DNA from: Onchocerca volvulus
Lineage: Eukaryota > Nematoda > Chromadorea > Rhabditida > Onchocercidae
DNA: 64,000 bases
NCBI GenBank assembly: GCA_000499405.2
Contig: HG738139.1
Span: 13,318,898 to 13,382,897, forward strand
Direction of reading: 5' to 3'
The notes beneath the pieces are model-generated. The model did not search any database and had not been told where the DNA came from. It saw nothing but the letters and a program-made list of their open reading frames with translations. Position numbers and translations under genes: made by a program. Within the stretch, counting starts at the first letter, position 1, and every line of letters starts with the position of its first letter. Shown piece after piece: positions 13,101-23,777 of the stretch.

Positions 13101-14230
13101 CTCCTTTGTTCCAATTCCCTATAAAATTTTTTGTTGAGAAAAATCGTTACGAATTAAACTTCCATAATTCTTGATCTTTAGCATTTTTACAATAATTTGA
13201 ATGATCTGATTACATTATCAGCTTGATGAAATACAGCTTCAGCAATTTTAAAAAACAATTCCAAAAGTTAGATAGATTTCAAATGTTCAAAAATTAATTA
13301 ACGGACAGATTGATGAAATCTTGGCAAGACAATTTTTTTCGCAAAATTTTATAAAACTGTATTTGGCAATAGTCGAGATTACTTGATTCATTAGCAATTT
13401 TAATTTTCACTAAAATTATGCATAAATTTATATGTATTATGCGTGTAATTGAAATTTTACGTGTGAAATTACACGTATGAAACGTAAGAAATAAAAAAAA
13501 AGGTACAGAAATAGCATGATGTAACTGTCGAGCATCGTAATCAGATGGTGTCATCATTAATGCAAGGATGACATCTTCAAAATCACCATGTAATTCACTT
13601 TTCAACGAATGCACCAAATCCTTTCCATACATCGATTTAAATTGTAAAGCTGTCTAGAAGAAAATTCGAAAATAAAAGTTTTCGAATCACATATTTTATT
13701 TCATGTTCAATTCGTTCCATAGATATACCGTATTCCGTAGTAGGATTACTGTATACAGCAGCGATATACCGTATGCCGTAGAGATATACCGCATACCGCA
13801 GCGGAAAATGATTCACTGCTGGGATTTCTCAATGCTCAAATAATATGTTAGCATTTATTCTAATCTCATTTTTGCTTAAATTTAATCATAATTTAATAAT
13901 CAGTAAATTTTTTTTTGATTTGAATAAGAGTAAATTGAAAGGAAAACGAGAAAGATGTATTTTTTATAATTATAATTATAAGAATAGAAATTATTGATTG
14001 AATTCTTTAAAATCAGCCAATTTATTAAAATTAATTCGCAAAATTTTGCAAAAGATACTAAATACCTCTTGTCGTTGCTCATTGTTGATTGTTGTCAAGA
14101 TTTGCAACACTTTTTCCTTATCACATCCAATACCTTTCATAGCTTTATGAAGAATTTCAGCAGCTTGTTCTGGATCAAAATTAATTTTTGGCTTAATGGT
14201 ACCATAGAATTGATGTTGATATCGAAACAT
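10129..14230 (-). CDS. Annexin, four-repeat, 322 aa
   Basis: Annexins are Ca2+-dependent phospholipid-binding proteins acting at membranes. Six exons join in phase 0 throughout: 14066-14230, 13507-13653, 12900-13118, 10897-11052, 10573-10674 and 10129-10308. The product is 322 residues, the usual annexin size. All four repeats are visible: MKGIGCDKEKV (repeat 1), GIGTKEKILIEI (repeat 2), KRWGTDESTFMKIL (repeat 3) and GLGTNEKDLIRII (repeat 4). Each is followed by the acidic part of the type II Ca2+ site, for example GDFEDVILALM and EFSDDMKDGLIALV. Repeat 1 has Cys where GxGT has Thr. The start Met at 14230 follows a T-rich acceptor (TTTTTTTAAG) by one base, so trans-splicing there is likely. 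Exons 2 and 3 are present a second time at 11833-12545. Leaving that copy out gives a normal annexin. Confidence 0.93.
11833..12545 (-). pseudogene. Second copy of annexin exons 2 (partial) and 3
   Basis: Exon 3' is 11833-12051 and exon 2' is 12431-12545. They repeat the annexin exons at 12900-13118 and 13507-13653. Exon 3' differs from exon 3 at about two of 219 bases, exon 2' at about six of 115, and the intron between them more. Exon 2' is cut by the N gap, losing about 32 bases including its acceptor. Both frames are open and phase 0. If real, they could be tandem or mutually exclusive exons, but the copy abuts a gap and is best read as an unmerged allele. Confidence 0.8.
12546..12553. 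other. Assembly gap (8 N)
   Basis: Eight undefined bases within the duplicated annexin block. The true distance is unknown. Confidence 1.
13722..13805. repeat. Short tandem repeat in annexin intron 1
   Basis: Degenerate units of about 20 bp of the form GATATACCGTATGCCGTAGA repeat three to four times in intron 1. Confidence 0.7.
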
Positions 14231-15142
14231 CCTTAAAAAAATTTTCTGTTCAAATTATAATTGAAATTTTAATGCATATTTGATTGTCTTATCAAGAAAA
14301 TGATAAGAATGAGACTTGGAGCAGGATCAGATATCAGATTCAATGTAGCATGCGAGAATACGAAAGAAAGGTGTAATATAATTCAATAAAATATGACAGG
14401 AAAAATATTTGAGTTTTATTCAAATATATTTGGTAAGTTTTTAAATGCTAACCGAATAAAACTTCATTCAATTCGCGGTATCATTTTTTCAGGATTATCG
14501 ACCAATTAATTAAATCGATCAATCAATCAGTCAGTCACATAGGTCAATTGTAAAATTACTATGAAATAAAAATTAAATTATCGTTTTTTCTTATTTGTGA
14601 CAAAAAGTTATTAACCCAACAAATAATTGAGTGAATTACCATCAAATAAGTTAGAGATTAATTCATCGTTTTTTTTTTTTTTTTTTTTTTTTTTGTGACA
14701 CGAATTAATTTGCCGATACTCTTTAACAAACAATTAAATAAATGATAAATAATTCTCAAATGTTTTGTAAAATAATATAGTGATTGAACAGTCTTATTTG
14801 GTTAGCATTTAAAAACTTACGAACTATCTGTGATAGACGAAGTGTAATGAATCCTTATTTGGTTAACATTTAAGAATATATGAATCTAGTTATAGGTTGA
14901 TGAAGCCTTGTTTGATCAGAATTCAAGAAAATATGAATCTAAAATGAACCGATTGGAGCCTTATTTGTTCAGCATTCAAGAATGCACCATTCTATTAATA
15001 AATATGATCCTATTCAGTCATTTCACAAAATTACTAAACTCGTCATCTTATGAATGTTGTAGTGCTGAAATATGAAGGCCTAAGTAAGTATTGAAGCATG
15101 TTTCTTGGATTTCGAAATGAACCAAAAAAATGATGATGTATG

Positions 15143-15358
15143 TTAATTAATTGGGCCAAGAAAACAGTGATTATGTTATTTAATTGAGACAAAAAAAGAT
15201 GTTATATGCTAATTAATTGAGCCAAGAAAAAGGTGTTTTATGCTAATTAATTGAGCCAAGAAAAAGGTTTTGCATAAACTAATTATTTGGGCCAAGAAAA
15301 CGGTGCTGCATGTTAATTAATTGAGACAAGAAAAACGTGCTATATGTTGATTAATTAA
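15143..15358. repeat. 35-bp minisatellite, about six units
   Basis: Head-to-tail units of the form AATTAATTGAGCCAAGAAAA plus a variable GGTGNTNTATGCT tail, with 10-20% divergence between units. Confidence 0.9.
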
Positions 15359-15454
15359 CATTTATGGATTCAAATCATCGAATATTTATTGAAAAAATGA
15401 ACGGAAAAAAAAAGAAAGGAACTGCTTCTTTCGAACATCCAACCTTGAATCGTG

Positions 15455-15667
15455 TTAAGACAGAGTTGTCACGAAATTGTCACACCGATCAACGAGGTGT
15501 TCAGACGACAGGTATTCTGATAATTTAAATAAATTCTCATTGCTTTCGTAATATTTTGGTAACCATAGTGAGTCGTCCTTTACAAAATGAGTCATATTAT
15601 TGGAAAAAATGTTGACACGGAAGAGGTGAAAATTCGCAACATTGTTTGTCTCCATTGATGGTCGCAA
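15455..15667 (-). CDS. Weak exon candidate, unknown
   Basis: A 70-codon open frame of balanced composition ending in a stop. Its C-terminal part (LFKLSEYLSSEHLVDRCDNF) faintly recalls the last helices of BTB/POZ domains. No clear upstream acceptor was found and it could be chance. Confidence 0.25.
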   Translation of the reverse strand: MRPSMETNNVANFHLFRVNIFSNNMTHFVKDDSLWLPKYYESNENLFKLSEYLSSEHLVDRCDNFVTTLS

Positions 15668-16704
15668 AAACTGGATGATAATATAGATGAATCACTGAAA
15701 CAACAATTTGGAAGAAGACTAGTAACACAAAACTGAACTGTAGGACTTAATTTTTCAAATTTTCAATTTTTCAAATTCTCAATTTTTTAAATTTACAATT
15801 TTTCAAAATTAAACATAATAAAAAATCGAAAAAAAAAGACCGAAGAAAATTGCTAATGAATTGACTGCAACAAATTGAATTTTTTAAAAAGAAAAAAGAA
15901 TTGTCGATATCAATAAATTGTTGATATCAAATTTCCTTTTATCTTATCATAGATAAGATTGCTAAAATTTGATACTATGAATGAAAAGAAAAATGATTTG
16001 GCATAAAATTTTGAAATTAATTCAAAAATCAATTATCTTTTCGAATATTTTTCATTCATTGCTGCAAAGTATTTTCGACATTTTACGTTTAATTGATAAA
16101 TTCAATTCAGTAGTAATTTCCTTTTTTTTCTCAAATATTTCTTTCCTTTTTTCCGAATTTCCTTTCGTTTTTTTTCTTCAATTTTAGTATTATTTAGCTT
16201 CTTGCAAATTCATTCCAAAGTTATTTTAATCATTTATCTATCAATCTCTCAGATTTAAATGTTGCACCAAATCCAACTTGAAAATCAATAGATTTCAATC
16301 GATAGATTGTAGAAAAAAAATTGATTGCGATTTTGAAATTGTTTAGATTTATAATAGTAACATTCAAAGTTCAAAGCATTTTTTTTAATCAATTCAAAAA
16401 ATTTAATATATATATAAAAATCTAAAATCTTATTAATAATTCTTTCATTTTTATGCAAAATTTCGAAACATTCAAAAAAATTGTGTTATTAATCAAAATT
16501 TATTGAATTAACACTTGATGGATATTTTTCATTCCAAGAGAATTATAAAAACTAGATGCCATTGATTTATTCTTCACTAAAAGATCAGGTAATTATGGTA
16601 ATCAAGCTTGAATTTTGTCATAAATTTGTTCGTTTTAATTTACTTTCCAAAATAATTTGAATTGAATGTTTATAAGAAAACAAAAAAAAATTGTAAGAAA
16701 TGCA

Positions 16705-16811
16705 TAGGTATTCAACTAATTGGTCATTATCCATTTTTGCCTGATCAAAACTGATATCATCCAAAATATCACGAAGTTGATCGGTTGATCGATTGAAAAT
16801 CACAGGAATGA
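16705..16811 (-). CDS. Weak exon candidate, unknown
   Basis: After an acceptor (AAATTTAG) on the minus strand the frame reads IPVIFNRSTDQLRDILDD and continues for about 15 residues with protein-like composition. No family was recognised. It may belong with the candidate at 15455-15667. Confidence 0.25.
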
Positions 16812-17688
16812 CTAAATTTTTGAAATTTTATGGCCAGTAATTACAAACATAACAATTAGGAAAGAACTTTAATTAATTAATTCAAGCGAACAGAATTGGA
16901 AGGAGATTTCGAGATATAAAGAGAAGTATCGCTATTCTTCAATTTCAAGAAATACCATTGCAGCAATCCCGCTATCTACCAGAATTAATCGAACATCCAT
17001 TCTCTCGGCCACATTGAGGGAAGAAATTTTTCATTCTGATCTTATTTAGTTGACTTTGTTGTGGTTCTGTTTCATCGTAAATATTTCTCTCTCATTTGTT
17101 TCGTATTGCGATGGATTTCACAGCAGAAATCGTTTACTAATAAGTTTAATTAGGAGGAGATTGTAAATGCCATTTCTTCAACATTTTAATATATCTTTCG
17201 CGCAGTAGCTTTTTTTTTTCTCCAAAATTTTCGAATTTCTTCCCACTTATGGCTCTAATTTTCGTTCCTTCTTATTTTATTTGGATATTTATATTTCTTG
17301 AAAATAGTAACTTTTCATTTGATTACTAGAATTGTTTGAAGTTTAAACTGTAAAGTGGCAATGGCTCTTGCATATCCATCTATTTTTACCAAATAGAAAA
17401 AAAAAAAGGAAGATCTGTGAGTTTTAATGAACAATGGATTGTTTATCTTTTCGTTTTCAAATCAGAAATTGGGACATCTGTCATTAAAAATAAATGGCTA
17501 AATAGTTATGCTATATATCTGTGATATTCGATTAAAATAAATAAACAATCTTGTAAACACATTATCCATCACTGACTCGTTAGGTGAAAAATGAATTGAT
17601 AAATGTGTGAAATTTTCATAGATGGTTTGATTGTAACGAATGGTTTCTTTCTTGAAAAATCGAAAGTATTTTTTTTTTTTTTTTAGTA

Positions 17689-20600
17689 ATGAATTCAAAC
17701 AATGAATTACTCAGTGGTTCATCATCATGTGAGCAATTCGACATTTCGCAGTATCGAAGGTTTCTGGAAGAATTACAAAATCATGCAAGCGAATTATGGG
17801 AGACAGCACTATGTCGTGGTCCTGCTTCGAATACAATCGAATTGTTAAGAGAGCATGCGATGATTCGAGAATCCTTATTGGAAATTGAAAAGATGCAAAA
17901 AATATTTTTACGCAGCTCAGAAATTGATTTAACGTAAGTTTGTTTTAATTAGAATATTTCTTGTTTTAATAATAAATTATTAGAATAGCTAGAGAAGTCC
18001 GAAGCTGGTTTTCTAGTTGTTAGATTTAGAATTATAAGATATTGATCTTAGAATCCGATCAAAAAGTTTACTTATCTCCCAGTTGTAAAATTATTAGAAA
18101 ATTAGTGCTTACTTTGTGTAGTCAAACCTGAAGGTTAAATTAATTGATATTTGATATTTAGAAAAAAGCGTTTTCTTACAAAATGAAAGTGCAAGACTAG
18201 TTCGAATCACACTGAAATTTTATATTCTTCTGTAAGAAGATCAGAAAGAAGACTTCTGGAGAGAAAAAAAGGAATACATCAATATATGTAATGTATTAAT
18301 TTTTACCTATAGTTCATTAGCTTTAGGTTGTTCTATCGGAGTTTTTCTTTTTCCTTAACATCGAAATTTAAAATTTAACCTGTGAATTGATTTCGTTACA
18401 GACATTCGGAACAACGTAAAGTAGCGCTATTAGATTTTCTGCAATGGGCCAGTATGGTTGGTATTTTTCATTCTTCCGTAGAAATTGCATACGAAGAAGA
18501 TGTAGATGGTTTTGGTTTGATAAGCTCAGATTATGCTGCAGCTGGATCAGATTTATTAAGAGTGCCTCGAAAGGCAATCTTATCATTGGACCAGGCTCGA
18601 AAATCATCTTTTTTAAAGTAAATTCTTTATTTTTGGTAAAGCTGTTAGAAACGCTAAGTTGACCATAGATTTAAATTATATCTTTTCAACTTAATTAATG
18701 AAAATCAAATTTTCGGCGTGCTTTCGATCGTGATATAATAATACGTTCAATGGAAAATGTTGCCTTGGCAATGATGTTGTGTTGTCAGAAGCTGGTGCCT
18801 GAGTCACATTGGCAACCATATATTAAAATACTTCCTGAAAGTTTCAATACTCCTTTGTTCTTCACTATTGAACAATTACAGGTTAGTGAACTCACGATGT
18901 CTTTGCGTAAATAAATTATTAATCAGTTGCCAATCTATACGTTATTGCTACCTTTTTAAATAGAGATCTTAAGATTTCAAGCATCTCTGAAATTCCATCC
19001 GTTTTTTATTTGGAAGAGTTGAATGATAGCAGCGATCTTTTTCTTTTTTTTCGTCTACCAGCTTATGCGACTAAATTGAAAATTTTAGATTTAAAAAGAT
19101 TTTGTTTACTTGGTCTTAATTTTTTTGATTTTTTTTTGCTACATATGCTTTTTCTGCTTTAAAATTAGATTGGCCATCTGTTAAGATAGGGAAATCATAA
19201 TGATTGAATTATAAACTCCTTACATCGAATGCCAACGAGATGTGTTTCTCTAAGCACCAAACAAACCGAGACGACGCTACTTCATATTCGGAAACAAAAG
19301 CTAAGAGATCTGAACAGTCTTTAACCTTGCTAGCGGATGAATGATTTAAAAAAAATAATTTATTGACCAATATCATGGATCTCTTTTCAGAGATCTTTTG
19401 TGACACTGATCATGTTCTCAATAAAAAATATGTTTTAATTGCAGTCTATTTGTGAACAGTATATTTGTAATTCGGATAATATAGCATGCTAATTGTCTTT
19501 ATTTTTCAGTATTTACGTCCGTCACCATTATTCGAAGAATCGTTGTTGTTGTACAGAAATGTTTCGAGACAATTTATTCATTTCTTGTTGGAAATCATAC
19601 GCAGTGATGATTTTCGTCATAAAAAGAAGGTGATATTATTAGATGGGATGAGTGATTTTTTAATAGATACTTTATTACATACTTACAGAAAAATACTCTA
19701 AGATAAAAATACATTATATACTTATATTGTGATGCGATATCACGGAAAAACTTTCAGTTATATTTTTGTCTTACGTTTCAACCATTTTGGAGAAACATTT
19801 TTTATTTTTAGATCCAAAAAAATGAACTGTTTAAACAATTTAAGAAAATTGTTAAATCTTTTTTTCTTTTTTTTTTTTTGTAGTCAAAGAACAATATTTT
19901 AGGAAGTTAAACTTTGATTCACATTGGTGAAATTAATTTTGTCTTAAAACTTGACTTCAAAATTAATTTGTCTGAAAAGTAGACAAAGTTCTTATTACAG
20001 CTTATATTGTCAGCGTGCTGATGAAATTATTCAGTAGAATATTTTAGAAGTCAAAAGAAGAAATGTCAAGGCTGGAACCAATATATGTTAATTCTCCTCT
20101 TACTGCAGCAAATTTCACGTTTAACCTGTATCGATGGTCCGTTGCTTGCATCTCAACGCGTATTAATATGATACCGAGCGAAGTATTGAAAGATGACATA
20201 GGTCAACCACAAATGGTTTGTTTTTTAATTATTAAAATTCCACTTTCTAGATGTGATGTTACAAAAACTTCAATCTATGTGTAAAATGTAGTATTTATTG
20301 AACATATTTACTAGAAATTTGACGCAACTCTGTTGATTTAGCATATGCTAATTAAGCCAAGCAGTACTGCGCTAAATTCATATTTGTAATCAAATCATCT
20401 GCGTTTTTCCTCAGGCGAAATTTTTTGCACAAAATATGCTATTGTATTTGCTATTGCAAGTGAAGAGCTTTTAGTATTCTGGTTTCAAGTTTTTAAAATG
20501 ACCCAAACAACATCTTTTTTTTTTTTTCATCAGTGGTGTTTGTTTGACTACATATCATAATTGCGTCTTTTTTGAATTAGATACCTGCATTGATACCATT

Positions 20601-21684
20601 TCTGGACATGGCAAATCACAGTTACGCTGATGGCGCTTTCCATGAAGCAGTAAATTTTTCGGATGAATTTGATTATGCAGAAATTATTGCTGTTCGAGAT
20701 TATAAACCTTTAGAACCGGTGAATATTTTTTATGGTTGGCGAAGCAATCGTGATTTTCTGTTGCATAATGGTTTTGTACCTCTCGAGAAAAACACTCGAG
20801 ATATTTATAAATTGAAAATTGGTAAGTAATAAATTGGTTGAAGTACATTTATATAAAAAATTTGTTCAGAGGCTATGTATCATTAAATCAACCTTTGAAA
20901 CTGTTGGTAAGATTTTTTCTTTGCCTTTCATACTTCATCCCCATATTCTGCAAAGTATTTCACTTATTGTCATATTGAAATATTACGATTGTTTAATGAT
21001 TTCGTGTTTATTTGTTCTGTTATTCGCAAGAAAAAAAAAAAACCGAAATAACAAAATAAAGTCTAAACAAATAAATTGGACTTAGGGTTGAAGTATTTCA
21101 TTCGTTAATATACTGCTGAATACTGAGAAATGAATATTTTTGCTGTGAAATACTGAAAAATAATAGTTATTTGCTTCTAGATTTTCAAGAATACAATTTA
21201 AAAAAAAGATTTAAAAACAATAGTTTTCTTCCTTTAAAAAGTGTTGCTTTTAGGACTTCCAAAATCGAAACGTGAAGACGCACGCATGCATCTGTTTCAT
21301 GCTCTTGGCTTTGTTGCTGAATCAACAATTTTTGCTTTTGAAGTAAGCATATGTGAGCCATATTTCCACGATTCATTATTTCGTTTTGCTCAAATTTATG
21401 TTTTGGACGAAATTCCTTCAACAGCGGAAAAAGTAGAGAATGCAATAAATTCTTCAAATAATATTCAAAAAGCCTGGAACTTTCTCCGTGATCGCTTCGC
21501 TCTTCTCCATAGAGCATATGATAGAACAATCGATCCAGTCGACGTAACATATCCAGTACCTTTCGAATTTAGCAGATCTGATACGATTCGAAAATCCATG
21601 ATTACAAGGTTGAAATTATCAGAAATGGAAATTTTGCAAAAAGCGAAAGATTTTTGCAGCAAACAGTTACTAGAAACAGCTTAA
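17689..21684 (+). CDS. SETD3-like actin-histidine N-methyltransferase, 528 aa
   Basis: SETD3 enzymes methylate a histidine of actin in the cytoplasm using S-adenosylmethionine. Seven exons: 17689-17933, 18402-18617, 18716-18881, 19510-19629, 20048-20215, 20581-20821 and 21254-21684. They give 528 residues (human SETD3 has 594). Landmarks follow SETD3 order: DFLQWASMVG, then VDGFGLISS and RVPRKAILSLDQAR. Next come SHWQPYIKILPESFNTPLFF, then IPALIPFLDMANHS with the SAM-binding NH motif (residues 317-318), and FYGWRSN (355-361). The C-terminal half matches the Rubisco-LSMT substrate-binding domain (AWNFLRDRFALL, KLSEMEILQKA). The ATG lies two bases after a long T-run ending in AG, suggesting trans-splicing. 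Intron 2 lacks an AG acceptor at the required place (TTTTCG before GCGTGC). This is either one missing A in the assembly or a splice defect. Confidence 0.93.
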
Positions 21685-23777
21685 TTGGTACAAAAAGCTT
21701 TTTTTTTTTAATTGAGTGAAATTGTTTTGTATTTAAGCTAAGATTTCTTATTTCTTTGTTTGCTATGTATTGAATTTGTTGATTTATTTCTAATATTCTA
21801 ATTGAACTAACAGTTGGCTGTTCTTGTTATGCTTTCAAATTATGGTATAAATTGTATTTGATAAATACTTAAAATTAAGGATTTACTAATAAAAATGTAA
21901 ATGCGCGATGAAATTCAAATAACTTAGGAAAGTGTGATTTATCATTTTGAGATCTGTAAATAAATAATGAAGGTAACTTGTATGTTAATAATATCATTAT
22001 TTGCTATGCATATTTTGTATAATCTTATAAAAATTGCGTTATTTTCATATGAAAAAATGATAAGTGCCAAAGTAAAACAAAATTTTTTGACGAGGCACTC
22101 ACAATATATTTTTAAATATTATGGTAGAAAGACAATATTCCAAATCAAGAATGTTGTACACTAATGTTAAATGATTGGAAATATTTTAAATCTTGTTCAG
22201 TCAAACTGAAGTATGATTCGAGACATGCTCAGAATTCGACAATAAAATTTGTGCACAAGAGGGGAGTTTTGATAACATCATAATTTCAAATTTATGCATT
22301 AATCATTTTCTATAGATTGATTTTAAAAAGATCTTCGGAATTCAATTTTCGTCTTTCTTTTTTGATGATTTGATTGCCTAGTAGATCCAAGTCGCACAAA
22401 AGATTTTTGTATTGAAGAAAATGAATTTATAAGAAGAAAATATGATTTTGCATTCATAGGGTATAATGAATGCAAGCTTTATTTAGTTGTAAAATTAGAT
22501 CGGAAATTAATGATTTATAGCATCGGTTGACGACGATTTCCTTTTTAAAGCAACCATATTAGCATATTTATTTTTAAAAAAAATAAATTATGGCAAGAAT
22601 AATGAAATGAGCATGCATTTTGCTATGATAATCAAAAATATACTACAAATTTTTAACCGAAAAACTTGTTTGATAAGATAGGTTGTCGTGATAAATATTA
22701 AATGAAGATTAAATTACACAATTTTATGTGATTGAAATGACAAGAAATATTTTATTTATCTATGAAATATGCCGTTATAAATGATAATTTGATTAGAAAT
22801 TTCAAATATTTTGCCATATTCGAAAATTTTTGCTATAATAAAAATGTAAATAGGTATAACTTATGCACAATGCATGCTATCATAAGAAATTATGTCAAAT
22901 TATGTCATAAAATTATGTCATACAGAAAAAATTATGAAATTGGAAGTGAATAAATTAGGAGAATTTGAAAAATCTTTATCCGATTAATAGTCATAAAAGC
23001 GTTTAATTAAAAAATTGATGTCGCAAAATAGGTGATGCATGATTAATTCTAAAAGGAAATATTTTCTGATATTTGGAAAAAATTGATTTATTTCCCGGTC
23101 AAATGAATTTCGTATTCCAGATTACTTAAAAGACCAACATCATTTACTCATTCGCTAATTTCTAACGATTGTTTGGTTGATAGCTTAATATTTTTCATCA
23201 TTTATTCATTTTTTCGTAATTTTTCAAGCATTATAACTATCCGGTCATTTAAATGAATAGTCTTCGTTTAGTACTATTGCATTTCCGAGATGACTATAAT
23301 CGGATTTCCTAAAACAAGTTTATGTTAGCCTCACTTGAGAGGTGAATTTGATTACTGGTCACACTTAAGATAATTAATTAAAGTAGCCATTCTTTATATA
23401 TTAATTTAATCATTATTTGTTCTTACGAAGCATTTGATCGATTATAATTTGTGGTTCAGATGATCATAAGATAATATCTGTGAATTAATATGAAACTGTA
23501 GACTTTAATCAAAGCCCCACCATTGAATGTATTTTATTGATGGTTTTAAAATTTTATAAAATAAAATGATGAATGATTTATAATAATTCTATAAACCACT
23601 AAAAAAGAATAAAGTATATACAAAAATGCAAAAAAAATCGAAATTTTTGATAAAATATTTTGATCACATTATTCTCATATGGTTATCTTTTGTATCGAAA
23701 ATATCTTCAGGAATTCGAAAATGCAAAAATTTTTCGAATTTATTTTTTAAATTTCTTAATTTATAGAGAAAAAAGAG
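21685..23777. other. Intergenic, no gene recognised
   Basis: AT-rich. It includes a poly(A) signal-like AATAAA near 21890 that could serve SETD3. A 65-codon open frame at 21967-22164 has a hydrophobic start but no other support. Confidence 0.5.

Larger units (their letters stand above)
11500..13660. repeat. Direct duplication of about 1.07 kb flanking the gap
   Basis: About 11.5-12.545 kb and 12.554-13.65 kb align along their whole length with an offset of about 1067 bases. The match covers two exons, the intron between them and flanking intron. A 65-bp minisatellite (units containing ACGTCATGATGCGCCAATCA) is present with about two units in one copy and three in the other. Confidence 0.9.
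14231..17688. other. Intergenic, repeat-bearing; divergent promoters
   Basis: Lies between the minus-strand annexin start and the plus-strand SETD3 start, so it should hold both promoters. It contains a degenerate repeat of about 65 bp (14788-15000), a 35-bp minisatellite (15143-15358) and two weak minus-strand exon candidates listed separately. Confidence 0.6.

Noticed and set aside
13722..13805. CRISPR-like array
   Set aside because: Short degenerate tandem units without unique spacers in a eukaryotic intron.
18170..18240. Possible tRNA from a GTTCGAATC-like loop
   Set aside because: No acceptor stem or anticodon arm can be paired around it; no tRNA was found anywhere in the window.
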